This document shows, one piece after another, positions 5,526-14,211 of a stretch of DNA of 17,438 nt (its first letter is position 1; each line of letters begins with the position of its first letter). The notes under the pieces were generated by a model. The model had not been told where the DNA came from. It saw only the letters and a program-made list of their open reading frames with translations, and did not search any database. Where the stretch lies: the NCBI GenBank assembly GCA_002314855.1, contig DCHQ01000071.1:1-17438 (forward strand), written 5' to 3'. The position numbers and the translations under genes were made by a program. The DNA comes from Lachnospiraceae bacterium UBA1748 (GTDB taxonomy: Bacteria > Bacillota > Clostridia > Lachnospirales > Lachnospiraceae).

Positions 5526-7058
5526 TTAATTAATCCCCATTATGTTATATATAGCCTTCATATCTAGGGACGCTCTCACCATATCAGCCAGCCTATTATA
5601 TTCATTTTCTTTGTACTCATCTAACGCCTTGATATCATCATCAATCACCTTCGAAGTGATATTAAGTCCCTTTTTATTAGCAATCATATTTACCAGTCGG
5701 CACCTTAAATCATCGCTATCAAAAAATCCATGTAAATAAGAACCTAGCACGTTGCCATCGCACATACCATCTTTTCTTCCATCTGATAAGTCTATGCAGT
5801 GCTTCTTATTATCCGCCGGAGTTGAAACTCCCATATGTATCTCATAACCCTTAATAACAGCTCCGCTAAGCAAGCTGTATTCATCACTGCCGATTAGATG
5901 CCCATACACCTTGGTACGAATCTTACTATCTGTAAAATCAGTACTCATATCAAGAAGGCCGATGCCTTTCACTTCGAAGGAATTATTCATATTATCACTA
6001 TCTGTCTCTGCACCTACCATATCCCTGATAGACTTGCCCAGCATCTGATAACCGCCACATATTCCAATCACATACTTGCCTTCGCCAGCTGCTGCCCTTA
6101 TTTTGTCAGCAAGTCCTGTTTTATCAAGCCACTTCATATCTTCAATGGTAGACTTTGTTCCTGGAATAATTATTAAATCAGCCGCATCTAGTTCTTCTGG
6201 TCTGTCCACGTATCTAACATTAACTAGGTTCATAGCCTCAAGCGCATAAAAATCTGTAAAATTAGAAATCTTAGGAAGTCTTATTACCGCCACATCAATA
6301 AGGCACTTACTTATATCCTTGTTCCTACTCGTATGAAATCTCTCTGACAGACTATCTTCATCATCAATATCCACATCCATCATAGGGATTACTCCAAGTA
6401 CAGGTTTATCAGTTAATTCTTCGATTTGTCTAAGACCATCCTGAAGTAGTGTTACGTCTCCCCTGAACTTATTGATAATGGTTCCCTTTATAATGTCCTG
6501 CTCATCATCGTCAAGAAGTTTTATAGTGCCATAAAGCTGTGCAAACACACCGCCTCTGTCAATATCACCTACAAGGAGTACCGGCGCACCTGCCATCTTG
6601 GCCATACCCATATTAACGATATCATCTTTCTTAAGATTTATCTCTGCTGGCGAGCCAGCTCCCTCAATTACGATTATGTCATACATAGAGCTCAGTTTCT
6701 CATATGTCTCTTTAACCATACCTGCAAGCTTTGGCTTCATCTTATAATAATCTACCGCCTTATAGTTACCAATGACTTCACCATTAACTATAACCTGTGA
6801 CCCCATATCAGTAACTGGCTTAAGAAGTACGGGATTCATCATAACACTTGGCTTAATACCTGCTGCTTCTGCCTGTACCACCTGAGCTCTCCCCATCTCT
6901 AGGCCATCATCTGTTATATATGAATTAAGCGCCATATTTTGACTTTTAAATGGAGCCACTTTATATCCATCCTGCCTGAATATCCTGCACAGAGCCGCGC
7001 AGAGTATACTCTTTCCAGCATTGGACATGGTTCCCTGAATCATTATAGCCTTAGCCAT
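5526..7058 (-). CDS. cbiP: Cobyric acid synthase CbiP (CobQ)
   Basis: CbiP amidates carboxylates b, d, e and g of adenosylcobyrinic a,c-diamide using glutamine and ATP, giving adenosylcobyric acid. The 510-residue protein has the full two-part structure: an ATP-binding DethiobiotinSynthase-like domain (about 1-230) starting with IQGTMSNAGKS and APFKSQNMALNSY, with IEGAGSPAEINL near 131-142 and VGDIDRGGVFAQ near 163-174, then a class I glutamine amidotransferase domain (about 250-450) with nucleophile Cys334 in GICGGYQMLG and His443 in SYLHGFF. The ATG at 7058 has a strong AAGGAG site. It overlaps cobD by 8 bp. Its substrate must be adenosylated, but no adenosyltransferase gene is in the window. 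Confidence 0.97.
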   Translation of the reverse strand: MAKAIMIQGTMSNAGKSILCAALCRIFRQDGYKVAPFKSQNMALNSYITDDGLEMGRAQVVQAEAAGIKPSVMMNPVLLKPVTDMGSQVIVNGEVIGNYKAVDYYKMKPKLAGMVKETYEKLSSMYDIIVIEGAGSPAEINLKKDDIVNMGMAKMAGAPVLLVGDIDRGGVFAQLYGTIKLLDDDEQDIIKGTIINKFRGDVTLLQDGLRQIEELTDKPVLGVIPMMDVDIDDEDSLSERFHTSRNKDISKCLIDVAVIRLPKISNFTDFYALEAMNLVNVRYVDRPEELDAADLIIIPGTKSTIEDMKWLDKTGLADKIRAAAGEGKYVIGICGGYQMLGKSIRDMVGAETDSDNMNNSFEVKGIGLLDMSTDFTDSKIRTKVYGHLIGSDEYSLLSGAVIKGYEIHMGVSTPADNKKHCIDLSDGRKDGMCDGNVLGSYLHGFFDSDDLRCRLVNMIANKKGLNITSKVIDDDIKALDEYKENEYNRLADMVRASLDMKAIYNIMGIN

Positions 7059-8070
7059 TAATTATCTCCTTATAAGCATTAACAAATGCTTCGTTGCACT
7101 CGTGATTTTTTACTCCGATACGTATATATGATGCATCAAGTCCTGAAAAATTATGACATTTCCTTACTGCTATCCCCTGCTCATAAAGCTTATCCGCCAC
7201 ATCTTCGCGTGACTTAATAAGCATAAAATTGGCGCCTGAATCAATTACTCCTGGAATATTAGCCATGATATACTTCTTCTCAAGCTGCACATATTCCCTG
7301 GTACGTGTAATCCAGTCCTTACAGCTAAGCGCCGCTTCTCCTGCAAGCATTGCGACGGCTGAAACATTCCAAAGCGGACCATAATTTTTGATTTCTTTTG
7401 CAATCTCAGCTGAGCTTATACTATATCCCAGTCTAATACCTGCCATGCCATATATCTTGGTAAACCCACGGATAATTATCAAATTATCATATTCATTAAT
7501 ATCATCTGCCAGGCTTTTCTCACCTGTAAAATCAAGAAAGCTCTCATCAATAACTACAGTTGTTTTATATTCTTTTGCCCTGGCTAATATTCTAATTAAT
7601 AAATCTCTTTCTATTAACTTACCTGTTGGATTATTAGGATTGCATAGAACAATCATGTCATAGGCTTTTTCCATACATCCTAAAAAATCATCACCTAGCC
7701 TAAAATCATCTTCTGCTTTTAATACATACTCACTAACCGAAGCTGACAATGACTTGGCACATCTTGAATATTCAGAAAATGTTGGTGCTAATGTAAGTAC
7801 GCAACAAGGTTTGAGGGCCTGCATAATCTTCCATATAAGCTCGTCAGCACCATTACCAAGACATATATTATCGGTTTCAAGGCCATGAATTTCTGCCAGT
7901 TTACTTCGTAACATAATATATGAAGCATCCGGATACCTGCTAAAAGCCTCTGGACAGCTTGAAATAACATGCTTAACCTCACTTGGCATACCAAGAGGAT
8001 TAATATTCTCAGATAAATCGTATTTTATTGTCTTATCATAGTATTTACCACCATGCTCATATGGCTGCAT
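7051..8070 (-). CDS. cobD: L-threonine-O-3-phosphate decarboxylase CobD (PLP enzyme)
   Basis: CobD decarboxylates threonine phosphate to (R)-1-amino-2-propanol phosphate, the linker that CbiB attaches to cobyric acid. It belongs to the fold-type I PLP aminotransferase-like group. From the ATG at 8070 it has 339 residues; numbering from there, it shows EHGGKYY near 5-11, DLSENINPLGMP (18-29), GNGADELIW (72-80), CNPNNPTGK (143-151), VVIDESFLDF (172-181) and RGFTKIYGMAGIRLGY (201-216) with the PLP lysine at about 205. Translation is open seven codons further to a TTG at 8091, but the ATG is preferred because GAGG lies 8 bases upstream and the family usually begins close to the HGG motif. It overlaps cbiB by 14 bp and cbiP by 8 bp. 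It is related to histidinol-phosphate aminotransferase, but context decides the call. Confidence 0.92.
   Translation of the reverse strand: MQPYEHGGKYYDKTIKYDLSENINPLGMPSEVKHVISSCPEAFSRYPDASYIMLRSKLAEIHGLETDNICLGNGADELIWKIMQALKPCCVLTLAPTFSEYSRCAKSLSASVSEYVLKAEDDFRLGDDFLGCMEKAYDMIVLCNPNNPTGKLIERDLLIRILARAKEYKTTVVIDESFLDFTGEKSLADDINEYDNLIIIRGFTKIYGMAGIRLGYSISSAEIAKEIKNYGPLWNVSAVAMLAGEAALSCKDWITRTREYVQLEKKYIMANIPGVIDSGANFMLIKSREDVADKLYEQGIAVRKCHNFSGLDASYIRIGVKNHECNEAFVNAYKEIING
7066..7071 (-). promoter_or_regulatory. Ribosome binding site for cbiP
   Basis: AAGGAG on the minus strand, 7 bases before the ATG at 7058 and inside the 3' end of cobD. It allows strong initiation in addition to coupling. 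Confidence 0.65.
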
Positions 8071-9025
8071 AAATAAGACCTCGCAAAACAATAATTAAGG
8101 CAAATAATAAAAGTCCAGTGACGAAAAGGATTTTGTGTGATGCATTTATATCTTCAGGTTTTATTTCTCTAATATCATCACCTATATATGGTTTTTCTAC
8201 CAATTTACCAAAATAATAGGCGTTACCCGCCAATCTTACATCTAAAGCTCCTGCCATTACAGACTCTGTCTGCGCTGAATTAGGACTGGCGTGGTTATAT
8301 CGGTCTCTCTTCCATATGTAATACGCATTTTTCATATCAAAGCCTGAAATACCACTGGCAAGAACCATCATAAGTGCACACACTCTGCTGGGAACATAGT
8401 TAAACACATCATCGAGCTTTGCTGCGCATCGACCAAATTCCATATATTTATCATTCTTGTATCCAATCATGGAATCCATGGTATTAACAGTTTTATATAA
8501 AACACCACCAATTGCACCAAAGAATAATATATAAAAAAGTGGAGCACCCACTCCATCAGATGCATTTTCTGCCACAGTCTCAACTGTAGCCTTAACTACT
8601 CCGCACTCATCAAGTACGGCAGTATCTCGTCCTACTATCATAGATACTGCGCTTCTTGCCTCTTCAATTCCACCACTATGAAGCGATGTTAACACCTTCT
8701 GGCTCTCATCTCGAAGGCTTTTAAGCGCAAGGCACTGCCATACTATAAGACCCTCTACCAACAAATATATCCATGGATTAATTATATAAGCTACTACGAG
8801 AACTAACGCCGTAGTTCCTACGCTTATTGCTATAGTTACTACAACAAGTATCACTCCCCTAAGCCTTTTATTAATCCCATTATTAAGTCTTTTCTCAAGA
8901 CCTGATATAACTGTACCTATTACTCTAACAATATGAGGCCAGTTATGAGGATCGCCTATGATCAGGTCAAGGATAAAGCCCAAAATAAAAGCCAATAATT
9001 GTAATCCTATAAGTTCCTTAACCAT
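8057..9025 (-). CDS. cbiB: Adenosylcobinamide-phosphate synthase CbiB
   Basis: CbiB is a membrane protein that joins aminopropanol phosphate to the f side chain of adenosylcobyric acid, giving adenosylcobinamide phosphate. The 322-residue protein has typical length. Motifs: LIIGDPHNWPHIVRVIG near 21-37, ETVAENASDGVGAPLFY near 149-165, MDSMIGYKNDKYMEFG near 183-198, KLDDVFNYVPSR near 203-214, and DRYNHASPNSAQTESVMAGAL with VRLAG near 241-267. Hydrophobic segments near 6-24, 57-92, 159-175, 212-228 and 299-320 fit the membrane topology. It overlaps cbiA by 8 bp. The next gene, cobD, makes its substrate, an arrangement that supports both calls. Confidence 0.96.
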   Translation of the reverse strand: MVKELIGLQLLAFILGFILDLIIGDPHNWPHIVRVIGTVISGLEKRLNNGINKRLRGVILVVVTIAISVGTTALVLVVAYIINPWIYLLVEGLIVWQCLALKSLRDESQKVLTSLHSGGIEEARSAVSMIVGRDTAVLDECGVVKATVETVAENASDGVGAPLFYILFFGAIGGVLYKTVNTMDSMIGYKNDKYMEFGRCAAKLDDVFNYVPSRVCALMMVLASGISGFDMKNAYYIWKRDRYNHASPNSAQTESVMAGALDVRLAGNAYYFGKLVEKPYIGDDIREIKPEDINASHKILFVTGLLLFALIIVLRGLIYAAI

Positions 9026-10385
9026 TCATATACTCTTTCGCTTTTTCTATAAATCTTCCAGCAATATCCACATCGCCATTAAAATACAGGTGCGGATATC
9101 CAGCATATAATCTGTCCGTGCCAAAACTTACTGGGTATTTAATTCCATTACTTGCTTTGGTTATGACATAATCACTCCCCGTATTATCACTGTCATAATA
9201 GTGAAACTCATGGATTCGGATTTTCTCGCCTTTTCCAGCAATTAATGTATCTCTGTCACACTCCATCTCACCATATCCAAATCGCTTTAACCTGGAAGTT
9301 TTCTCAGCCCTAGTATTAATAGCTCCTACCATAGGGATTCCATCTATCTCGTTGCCAAGATACATAAAACCACCACATTCAGCAATGGTTGGTACGCCGC
9401 TATCAATGGCACTCTTAATAGAGCTACGCATCGACACATTGTTACTAAGCTCTTCTAGGTATAATTCAGGATATCCTCCTGGTATATATAATCCACTTAT
9501 CCCACTAGGCAAAGCCTGGTCACTAAGCGGACTAAAAAATATTAGTTCTCCACCACTTTTTCTAATCGCTTCAAGATTGTCCTCATACAAAAAGCAAAAC
9601 GCGTCATCGAAAGCTACAGCAATAACTGGTTTTTCCTCTAAAGAGTCTTCTTTAGCCGAATCATCAAAATATACTTCTTCATATGATTCCTGACCTGATA
9701 CCTGGCTATAATCAGATGCACTACATGCAAGCTCTATAATTCCGTCCATATCAAGACAAGCAATTGCCATATCTGTAAGTCGATTTATTCTGTCATCAAT
9801 ATCCTTAATCTCGTCAGCAGTCACAAGTCCAAGATGCCTGCTTTCAACTGCTATGGATGAATCATTTGGTATAAAACCAAGTGGCTTTACGTCGGCCATA
9901 ATAGCTATATCCTTAAGCCCTTCATACATTCTCTCTGAAGTATTATTAAAGATAACTCCCTTAATATGACTATCCTCTTTATATTCTCTAAACCCTTTTA
10001 TAAGTGGCGCTACAGACGTATACATCCCCTTAGGATTGATAATGAGAATAACGGGAGTATCCGTAGCTCTGGCCACTTCATATGTTGAGCATTTTCCTTC
10101 CACTCCTATGCCGTCATAATAGCCCATAACACCCTCTATTACAGCTATCCCATCACTCAACGAAACAATGCTTCTAAGTTTACCGGCATCACAAAAATAA
10201 GGATCAAGATTTCTAGATGGTATCCCAAGAGCTTTCATATGAAACATGGGATCTATATAATCTGGTCCGCATTTATATCCCGCAACATCTACACCAAGTT
10301 TTTTCATGGCAGACATCACGGCCATACTTATCATGGTTTTTCCGCTACCTGAACCTGGAGCGGCCAGTAAGATTCTTCCTCTCAC
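9018..10385 (-). CDS. cbiA: Cobyrinate a,c-diamide synthase CbiA
   Basis: CbiA amidates the a and c acetate side chains of cobyrinate with glutamine and ATP. The 455-residue protein is two-domain: an ATP-binding domain (about 1-200) with P-loop LAAPGSGSGKT near 7-17, YKCGPDYIDPMFH near 37-49, and IEGVMGYYDG near 83-92; then a glutamine amidotransferase domain (about 250-450) with IPGGYPELYLEEL near 301-313, the nucleophile Cys337 in AECGGFMYLG, and a histidine in YPHLYF near 430-435. The start is a GTG at 10385 that forms a GTGA overlap with the cbiET stop, with AGGGGA upstream. It resembles CbiP but has the shorter CbiA length and motifs. Soluble enzyme. Confidence 0.96.
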   Translation of the reverse strand: MRGRILLAAPGSGSGKTMISMAVMSAMKKLGVDVAGYKCGPDYIDPMFHMKALGIPSRNLDPYFCDAGKLRSIVSLSDGIAVIEGVMGYYDGIGVEGKCSTYEVARATDTPVILIINPKGMYTSVAPLIKGFREYKEDSHIKGVIFNNTSERMYEGLKDIAIMADVKPLGFIPNDSSIAVESRHLGLVTADEIKDIDDRINRLTDMAIACLDMDGIIELACSASDYSQVSGQESYEEVYFDDSAKEDSLEEKPVIAVAFDDAFCFLYEDNLEAIRKSGGELIFFSPLSDQALPSGISGLYIPGGYPELYLEELSNNVSMRSSIKSAIDSGVPTIAECGGFMYLGNEIDGIPMVGAINTRAEKTSRLKRFGYGEMECDRDTLIAGKGEKIRIHEFHYYDSDNTGSDYVITKASNGIKYPVSFGTDRLYAGYPHLYFNGDVDIAGRFIEKAKEYMNG

Positions 10386-11584
10386 TTTCTTTCCCCTTTT
10401 ATAATATAAATGTTATTCTGAGTCATCATCATATGACTGGAACCAACCTTTCTTGATTTGCTGACAAATAGCTCTGTTATATCTGCCTCCATGCCTCTTT
10501 CCTCAAGAATCTTCACTGCCTGGCTCATAGTTTCAATAACAATGGCATTTATTACTATACGAATATCTGGATTAAGCTCTAACAGCTCATCTATAATACT
10601 CTCAAGCTTTCCTGTACTGCCGCCAATAAATGCTATGTCTGGTACTTCCGGTATAATATCAGCATTAATTAGCTCCGATGCTTCTCCTCGTATTACTTTG
10701 ACATTTCCAACGTGAAAATGCTTAACATTTTCTTTAGTTAGTCTTACAGCTTCAGGGTCTTTATCAAAAGCATAAACCTTACCACGATAAGCAGATAAAG
10801 CCATCTCTATAGTTACAGAGCCTGTGCCACAACCCACGTCGATACATACACTGTCTGGAGATACCTGTAGCTTTCCTGATAAAACTGCCCTTACCTCTTC
10901 CTTAGTAATAGGTACCTCACCTCTAATAAAGGCTTCTGTAGGTATCCCAACAGGGGTACTTGAATCACTTTCATCGTTAACAACTACAAGAACTGATAGA
11001 GAGTCAATATTAGTTCCGACCATGTCCTGGACCTTCGTATGAATCAGCTTCTCATTATCCATATCAAGGTTAGAACCAATAAATATCTCCAGTTCACCAA
11101 AACCTTTTTTACAAAGTTCTAAAAGTAGCTCATCAGTATTGTTCCCAAGAAGTGCAAATGTATAATGATTACGCCTAACCACATCCACAAGATTACCATT
11201 TCGGCCATGACAGCTTATAAGCTTCATTTCCTGCCATGGGATCCCGATTTTAGCACTCATTGAGCAGACTGATGATATTCCTGGATATATATCAACATCA
11301 TACTCACTAAGTTCTTTAACTATGCCTTCTGTGGCCGAATAGAAGCCTGTATCACCTGACACAAGAATTGCGATATTTTCAGCATCATTTGTTCTAATAC
11401 TTTCATGAATACTAGCTGCTTTATATTCTTCCACATGCTTCTTACCAGCGCAGTAGCTGTCGCAGAGCTCCAGCATTCTTCCAGCGCCATAGATTAATTC
11501 ACTATTATTAATTGCATTTACTGCGGCAATGGTAATCTGATTCTTACCAGTACCAACTCCTATTATGCTTATTCTTTTATTCAT
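10382..11584 (-). CDS. cbiET: Fused CbiE-CbiT: cobalt-precorrin-7 C5-methyltransferase / cobalt-precorrin-6B C15-methyltransferase (decarboxylating)
   Basis: Two SAM-dependent enzymes are joined in one 400-residue chain, as in CobL. The N-terminal CbiE part (about 1-210) has the tetrapyrrole methylase pattern IIGVGTGKNQITIAA at 7-21, GAGRMLEL at 33-40, LVSGDTGFYSATEGI at 74-88 and PGISSVCSMSAKIGIPW at 101-117. A hinge with GIPTEAFIRGEVPITKEEVRA (213-233) leads to the CbiT part, a Rossmann methyltransferase with SAM motif IDVGCGTGSVTIEMAL at 248-263, YAFDKDPEAV at 271-280 and IAFIGGSTGKL at 317-327. CbiT adds the C15 methyl and removes the C12 acetate carboxyl; CbiE then methylates C5. The ATG follows the cbiJ stop by 6 bp and the stop overlaps cbiA as GTGA. 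Confidence 0.96.
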   Translation of the reverse strand: MNKRISIIGVGTGKNQITIAAVNAINNSELIYGAGRMLELCDSYCAGKKHVEEYKAASIHESIRTNDAENIAILVSGDTGFYSATEGIVKELSEYDVDIYPGISSVCSMSAKIGIPWQEMKLISCHGRNGNLVDVVRRNHYTFALLGNNTDELLLELCKKGFGELEIFIGSNLDMDNEKLIHTKVQDMVGTNIDSLSVLVVVNDESDSSTPVGIPTEAFIRGEVPITKEEVRAVLSGKLQVSPDSVCIDVGCGTGSVTIEMALSAYRGKVYAFDKDPEAVRLTKENVKHFHVGNVKVIRGEASELINADIIPEVPDIAFIGGSTGKLESIIDELLELNPDIRIVINAIVIETMSQAVKILEERGMEADITELFVSKSRKVGSSHMMMTQNNIYIIKGERK

Positions 11585-11590
11585 AACACC

Positions 11591-12391
11591 CTATAATCTT
11601 TGGATATATTCCTTAATCTCTTTGATATCCATTTTAATAACTTTCTGATTCTCAACTGGTCTTCGAATGATACCTATGATAAGACCAAGTTCTATGGCTG
11701 CTTCAATCTTCTCGCTAAAGCCACCTGTCTTTCCTGTATCTTTTGTTATCATAATGTCGCTGCCGGCGAACATTGCTCTATTATCTTCAATGGAAAATGG
11801 AGGCATCTTTGCTATTATATTTTCTTCAGTAAATCCCGCGCTAAGACAAAGCCTTTTACTCTCCTCTGCTGGTAAAATGCGAAGTTTAATACGCTCACCA
11901 CAGTTCCTAACACTAGAAAGAATATGAGCTTCCTTGGCACCAAGCGTAGAAAAGATTTTACGGTGAATGTTTTGACTTTCATTAAGCCAATCGACCAGCG
12001 TCTTCGCATCGTCAAAATATACTGCCTTGTCATAGCTAACAAGCGCCTCGGTATCTCTTATTACTCTTATTAGCTTGCAGTCTTTATTAGTTGCGGCATC
12101 ATATATATTGTTACTAACTAAAGTTGCATATGGATGAGAAGCATCTATTATTAGCTCTGGCCTTAGGCGTTCTATTAGCTCTTCCATATCCTTAGTCTCA
12201 AGTCTTCTAACACTTACCTTCAGCAAGTTATGGACTGGAAGAACTTCCTCGCCACTTTTAGTTGCGACGCAGCAGTATGTTTCTATACCTTTATTAATGA
12301 GAAAATCTGCGACCTCTCGTCCTTCTGTGGTTCCCGCAAAAAGGAGTACACGTCCAAAAGCCTCACTACTATTATTAATCTGATTCTCCAT
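11591..12391 (-). CDS. cbiJ: Cobalt-precorrin-6A reductase CbiJ (CobK family)
   Basis: CbiJ reduces one ring double bond of cobalt-precorrin-6A with a nicotinamide cofactor to give cobalt-precorrin-6B. The product is 266 residues from the ATG at 12391; a TTG one codon upstream is also in frame, but the ATG forms a TGATG overlap with the cbiGH stop and is preferred. Visible signatures are VLLFAGTTEGREVA near 14-27 (dinucleotide-binding start), ELIIDASHPYA near 77-87, KIFSTLGAKE near 143-152, and ITKDTGKTGGFSEKIEAA near 215-232, close to the family's TKdSGxxGGxxEK motif, followed by IGIIRRP. It is soluble. An amino-terminal extension of about 12 polar residues precedes the first strand. Its position between cbiG-cbiH and cbiE-cbiT matches the pathway order. 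Confidence 0.95.
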   Translation of the reverse strand: MENQINNSSEAFGRVLLFAGTTEGREVADFLINKGIETYCCVATKSGEEVLPVHNLLKVSVRRLETKDMEELIERLRPELIIDASHPYATLVSNNIYDAATNKDCKLIRVIRDTEALVSYDKAVYFDDAKTLVDWLNESQNIHRKIFSTLGAKEAHILSSVRNCGERIKLRILPAEESKRLCLSAGFTEENIIAKMPPFSIEDNRAMFAGSDIMITKDTGKTGGFSEKIEAAIELGLIIGIIRRPVENQKVIKMDIKEIKEYIQRL

Positions 12392-14211
12392 CAAAACGTA
12401 TATCCCCTTGGCGTAACCATCATGCCACCAATAACTTTTGTATTACTATTTCCTATAAATACTGTGGAGAACATATCCGTTTCCGTATTCTTTAATTCAC
12501 CAAGCGTAACAATCTTTTTTGCTTCGCCTTCGCGCCCAATGTTACTAGCAATGCCGCATATAGTACTTGCCGGTTTATATTTCAAGAAAATATCGCATGC
12601 CTTACTTAAATAATCGCTGCGTTTTTTACTACTAGGATTATATAAAACAATCGCCATATCCGAGCTTGCTGCTGCATCAAGCCTTTTTTCAATAACATCC
12701 CAAGGCGTCATAAGATCACTAAGTGAAATAACAGAAAAATCATGCATTAACGGGGCTCCAAGTATTGCACCGCCGCTAAGAGCCGCTGTCACACCAGGTA
12801 TTACTTCTATATCGATATCTGAGTACCTGCTATCCTCCTCGGTGAGTTCTAACACTAATCCTGCCATTCCATAAACACCAGCGTCACCACTGCACACTAT
12901 TACTATATTCTCACCACTAAGAGCCATATCCAAAGCACTTTGACACCTTTGAACCTCCTGCATCATACCTGTAGCATAGGTTTCTTTTCCTGGAAAAATA
13001 TCATGAATCAGTTCAATATACTTGGTATAGCCAACTATCTTATCAGCAGCCTCTATTGCTTTAACTGCTTTTATTGTCATGCCTTCATAATCGCCAGCGC
13101 CCATCCCCACAATCTTAATGTATCCTGGCGAGGTCTTAGCTTCTACGCTCTTACTGTCATTATCAGCTATGCTATCAATATCATTACCGCTATTACCAAT
13201 TGCGAAATCTATCATGGCATTAAGCGTATTTTTAGTATTATCTTCAAGCTCACAACCAAGTTTTTCTTTTAAGCGCTCATCATTCAAGGTTGCCATGGCA
13301 ACAGTAACACCATTAAGCGCTGTTTTATTTACTATCAGCTTGGCTGAGCCAAAACGGCGTCTGGCTGCAAGCACTGCACTTCTCTCACATACATTGCCTA
13401 CTCCAACTTTATCCATTACAAAACCGGACTCACTGAACTTCCCTTGAACTTCTTTTAACTGCTCAACTGTATAAGTTACAAATGGCACGTTATAATCAGC
13501 CGCCAGCTTCTTTATGCCATCTTCCGAAGCCTTAATATCTATACTGGCTATACAGCTAATTGATTCCGGAATAATACTGTTCTCTTCAAGTAGCTTATTA
13601 ACCAGGTTCTCTATATCCTGAAAGCTTGTATCTTTCTTACACCCAATTCCTATTATTACTGGAGGAAGTAGTGTTAATAACGCCTTTTCATCACTCTTGT
13701 AAGTAATATTAATATCACTGCCCACAATGACTTCTTCACCTTTAAGAAGCTTGGCTGCAACATGCTTGATACCCGATTTATCATAAATAATAAGATTATT
13801 TTCCTTGGCCCATACGTCCACAGAAAATCTATTCTCAACATCTGTTGCTGTTGTTATAACAGGGTCAGAAGCTCCGCCTAAAATATCATTAATAACACCT
13901 GCTAACTGATTGGCTCCACCAACATGCCCTGATAAAAGGGGTACAATATGCTGCCCTAACTCATCTATAACAAGTACTGCTGGGTCAGTAAGCTTATTAT
14001 CGATAAATGGAGCTATTGCCCTTACTGCTATACCTGATGCTCCCACATATATAATGGCCTGGCTTGTCTTAAAAGCATTCTCAGTCCATTCACCCAGCTG
14101 CCCATCACCGCAGCGTGTCACGCTACATGTATTCTTTTTTCCAAAGCCTGCCGCTATCTTATTGGCTAATGCCTCACCTTTATCAGTAAAGCTTAAAAAG
14201 CTTATAATCAT
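12391..14211 (-). CDS. cbiGH: Fused CbiG-CbiH: cobalt-precorrin-5A hydrolase / cobalt-factor III C17-methyltransferase
   Basis: This 606-residue protein joins two consecutive-pathway enzymes. CbiG (about 1-315) opens the delta-lactone of cobalt-precorrin-5A and releases acetaldehyde; it shows FVGASG-like IIYVGASGIAVRAIAPFI (53-70), LLSGHVGGANQLA (93-105), TTATDVENRFSVDVWA (120-135), VIIGIGCKKDTS (185-196) and GVGNVCERSAVLAA (270-283). A polar, low-complexity linker of about 45 residues (317-361) follows. CbiH (about 362-606) methylates C17 and contracts the ring; it has IKIVGMGAGDYEGMTIKA (365-382, the usual GIGPGD reads GMGAGD), VGYTKYIELI (393-402), VCSGDAGVYGMAG (439-451), VIPGVTAALSGGAILGAPL (470-488), DFSVISLSD (491-499) and LYNPSSKKR (523-531). 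The ATG overlaps the cbiF stop as ATGA. No frame break is seen in the linker, so the fusion appears genuine. Confidence 0.96.
   Translation of the reverse strand: MIISFLSFTDKGEALANKIAAGFGKKNTCSVTRCGDGQLGEWTENAFKTSQAIIYVGASGIAVRAIAPFIDNKLTDPAVLVIDELGQHIVPLLSGHVGGANQLAGVINDILGGASDPVITTATDVENRFSVDVWAKENNLIIYDKSGIKHVAAKLLKGEEVIVGSDINITYKSDEKALLTLLPPVIIGIGCKKDTSFQDIENLVNKLLEENSIIPESISCIASIDIKASEDGIKKLAADYNVPFVTYTVEQLKEVQGKFSESGFVMDKVGVGNVCERSAVLAARRRFGSAKLIVNKTALNGVTVAMATLNDERLKEKLGCELEDNTKNTLNAMIDFAIGNSGNDIDSIADNDSKSVEAKTSPGYIKIVGMGAGDYEGMTIKAVKAIEAADKIVGYTKYIELIHDIFPGKETYATGMMQEVQRCQSALDMALSGENIVIVCSGDAGVYGMAGLVLELTEEDSRYSDIDIEVIPGVTAALSGGAILGAPLMHDFSVISLSDLMTPWDVIEKRLDAAASSDMAIVLYNPSSKKRSDYLSKACDIFLKYKPASTICGIASNIGREGEAKKIVTLGELKNTETDMFSTVFIGNSNTKVIGGMMVTPRGYTF

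Noticed and set aside
7051..8070. Histidinol-phosphate aminotransferase (HisC) as the identity of the PLP enzyme
   Set aside because: The fold is shared, but the early HGG motif, the position between cbiB and cbiP and the absence of histidine genes favour CobD.
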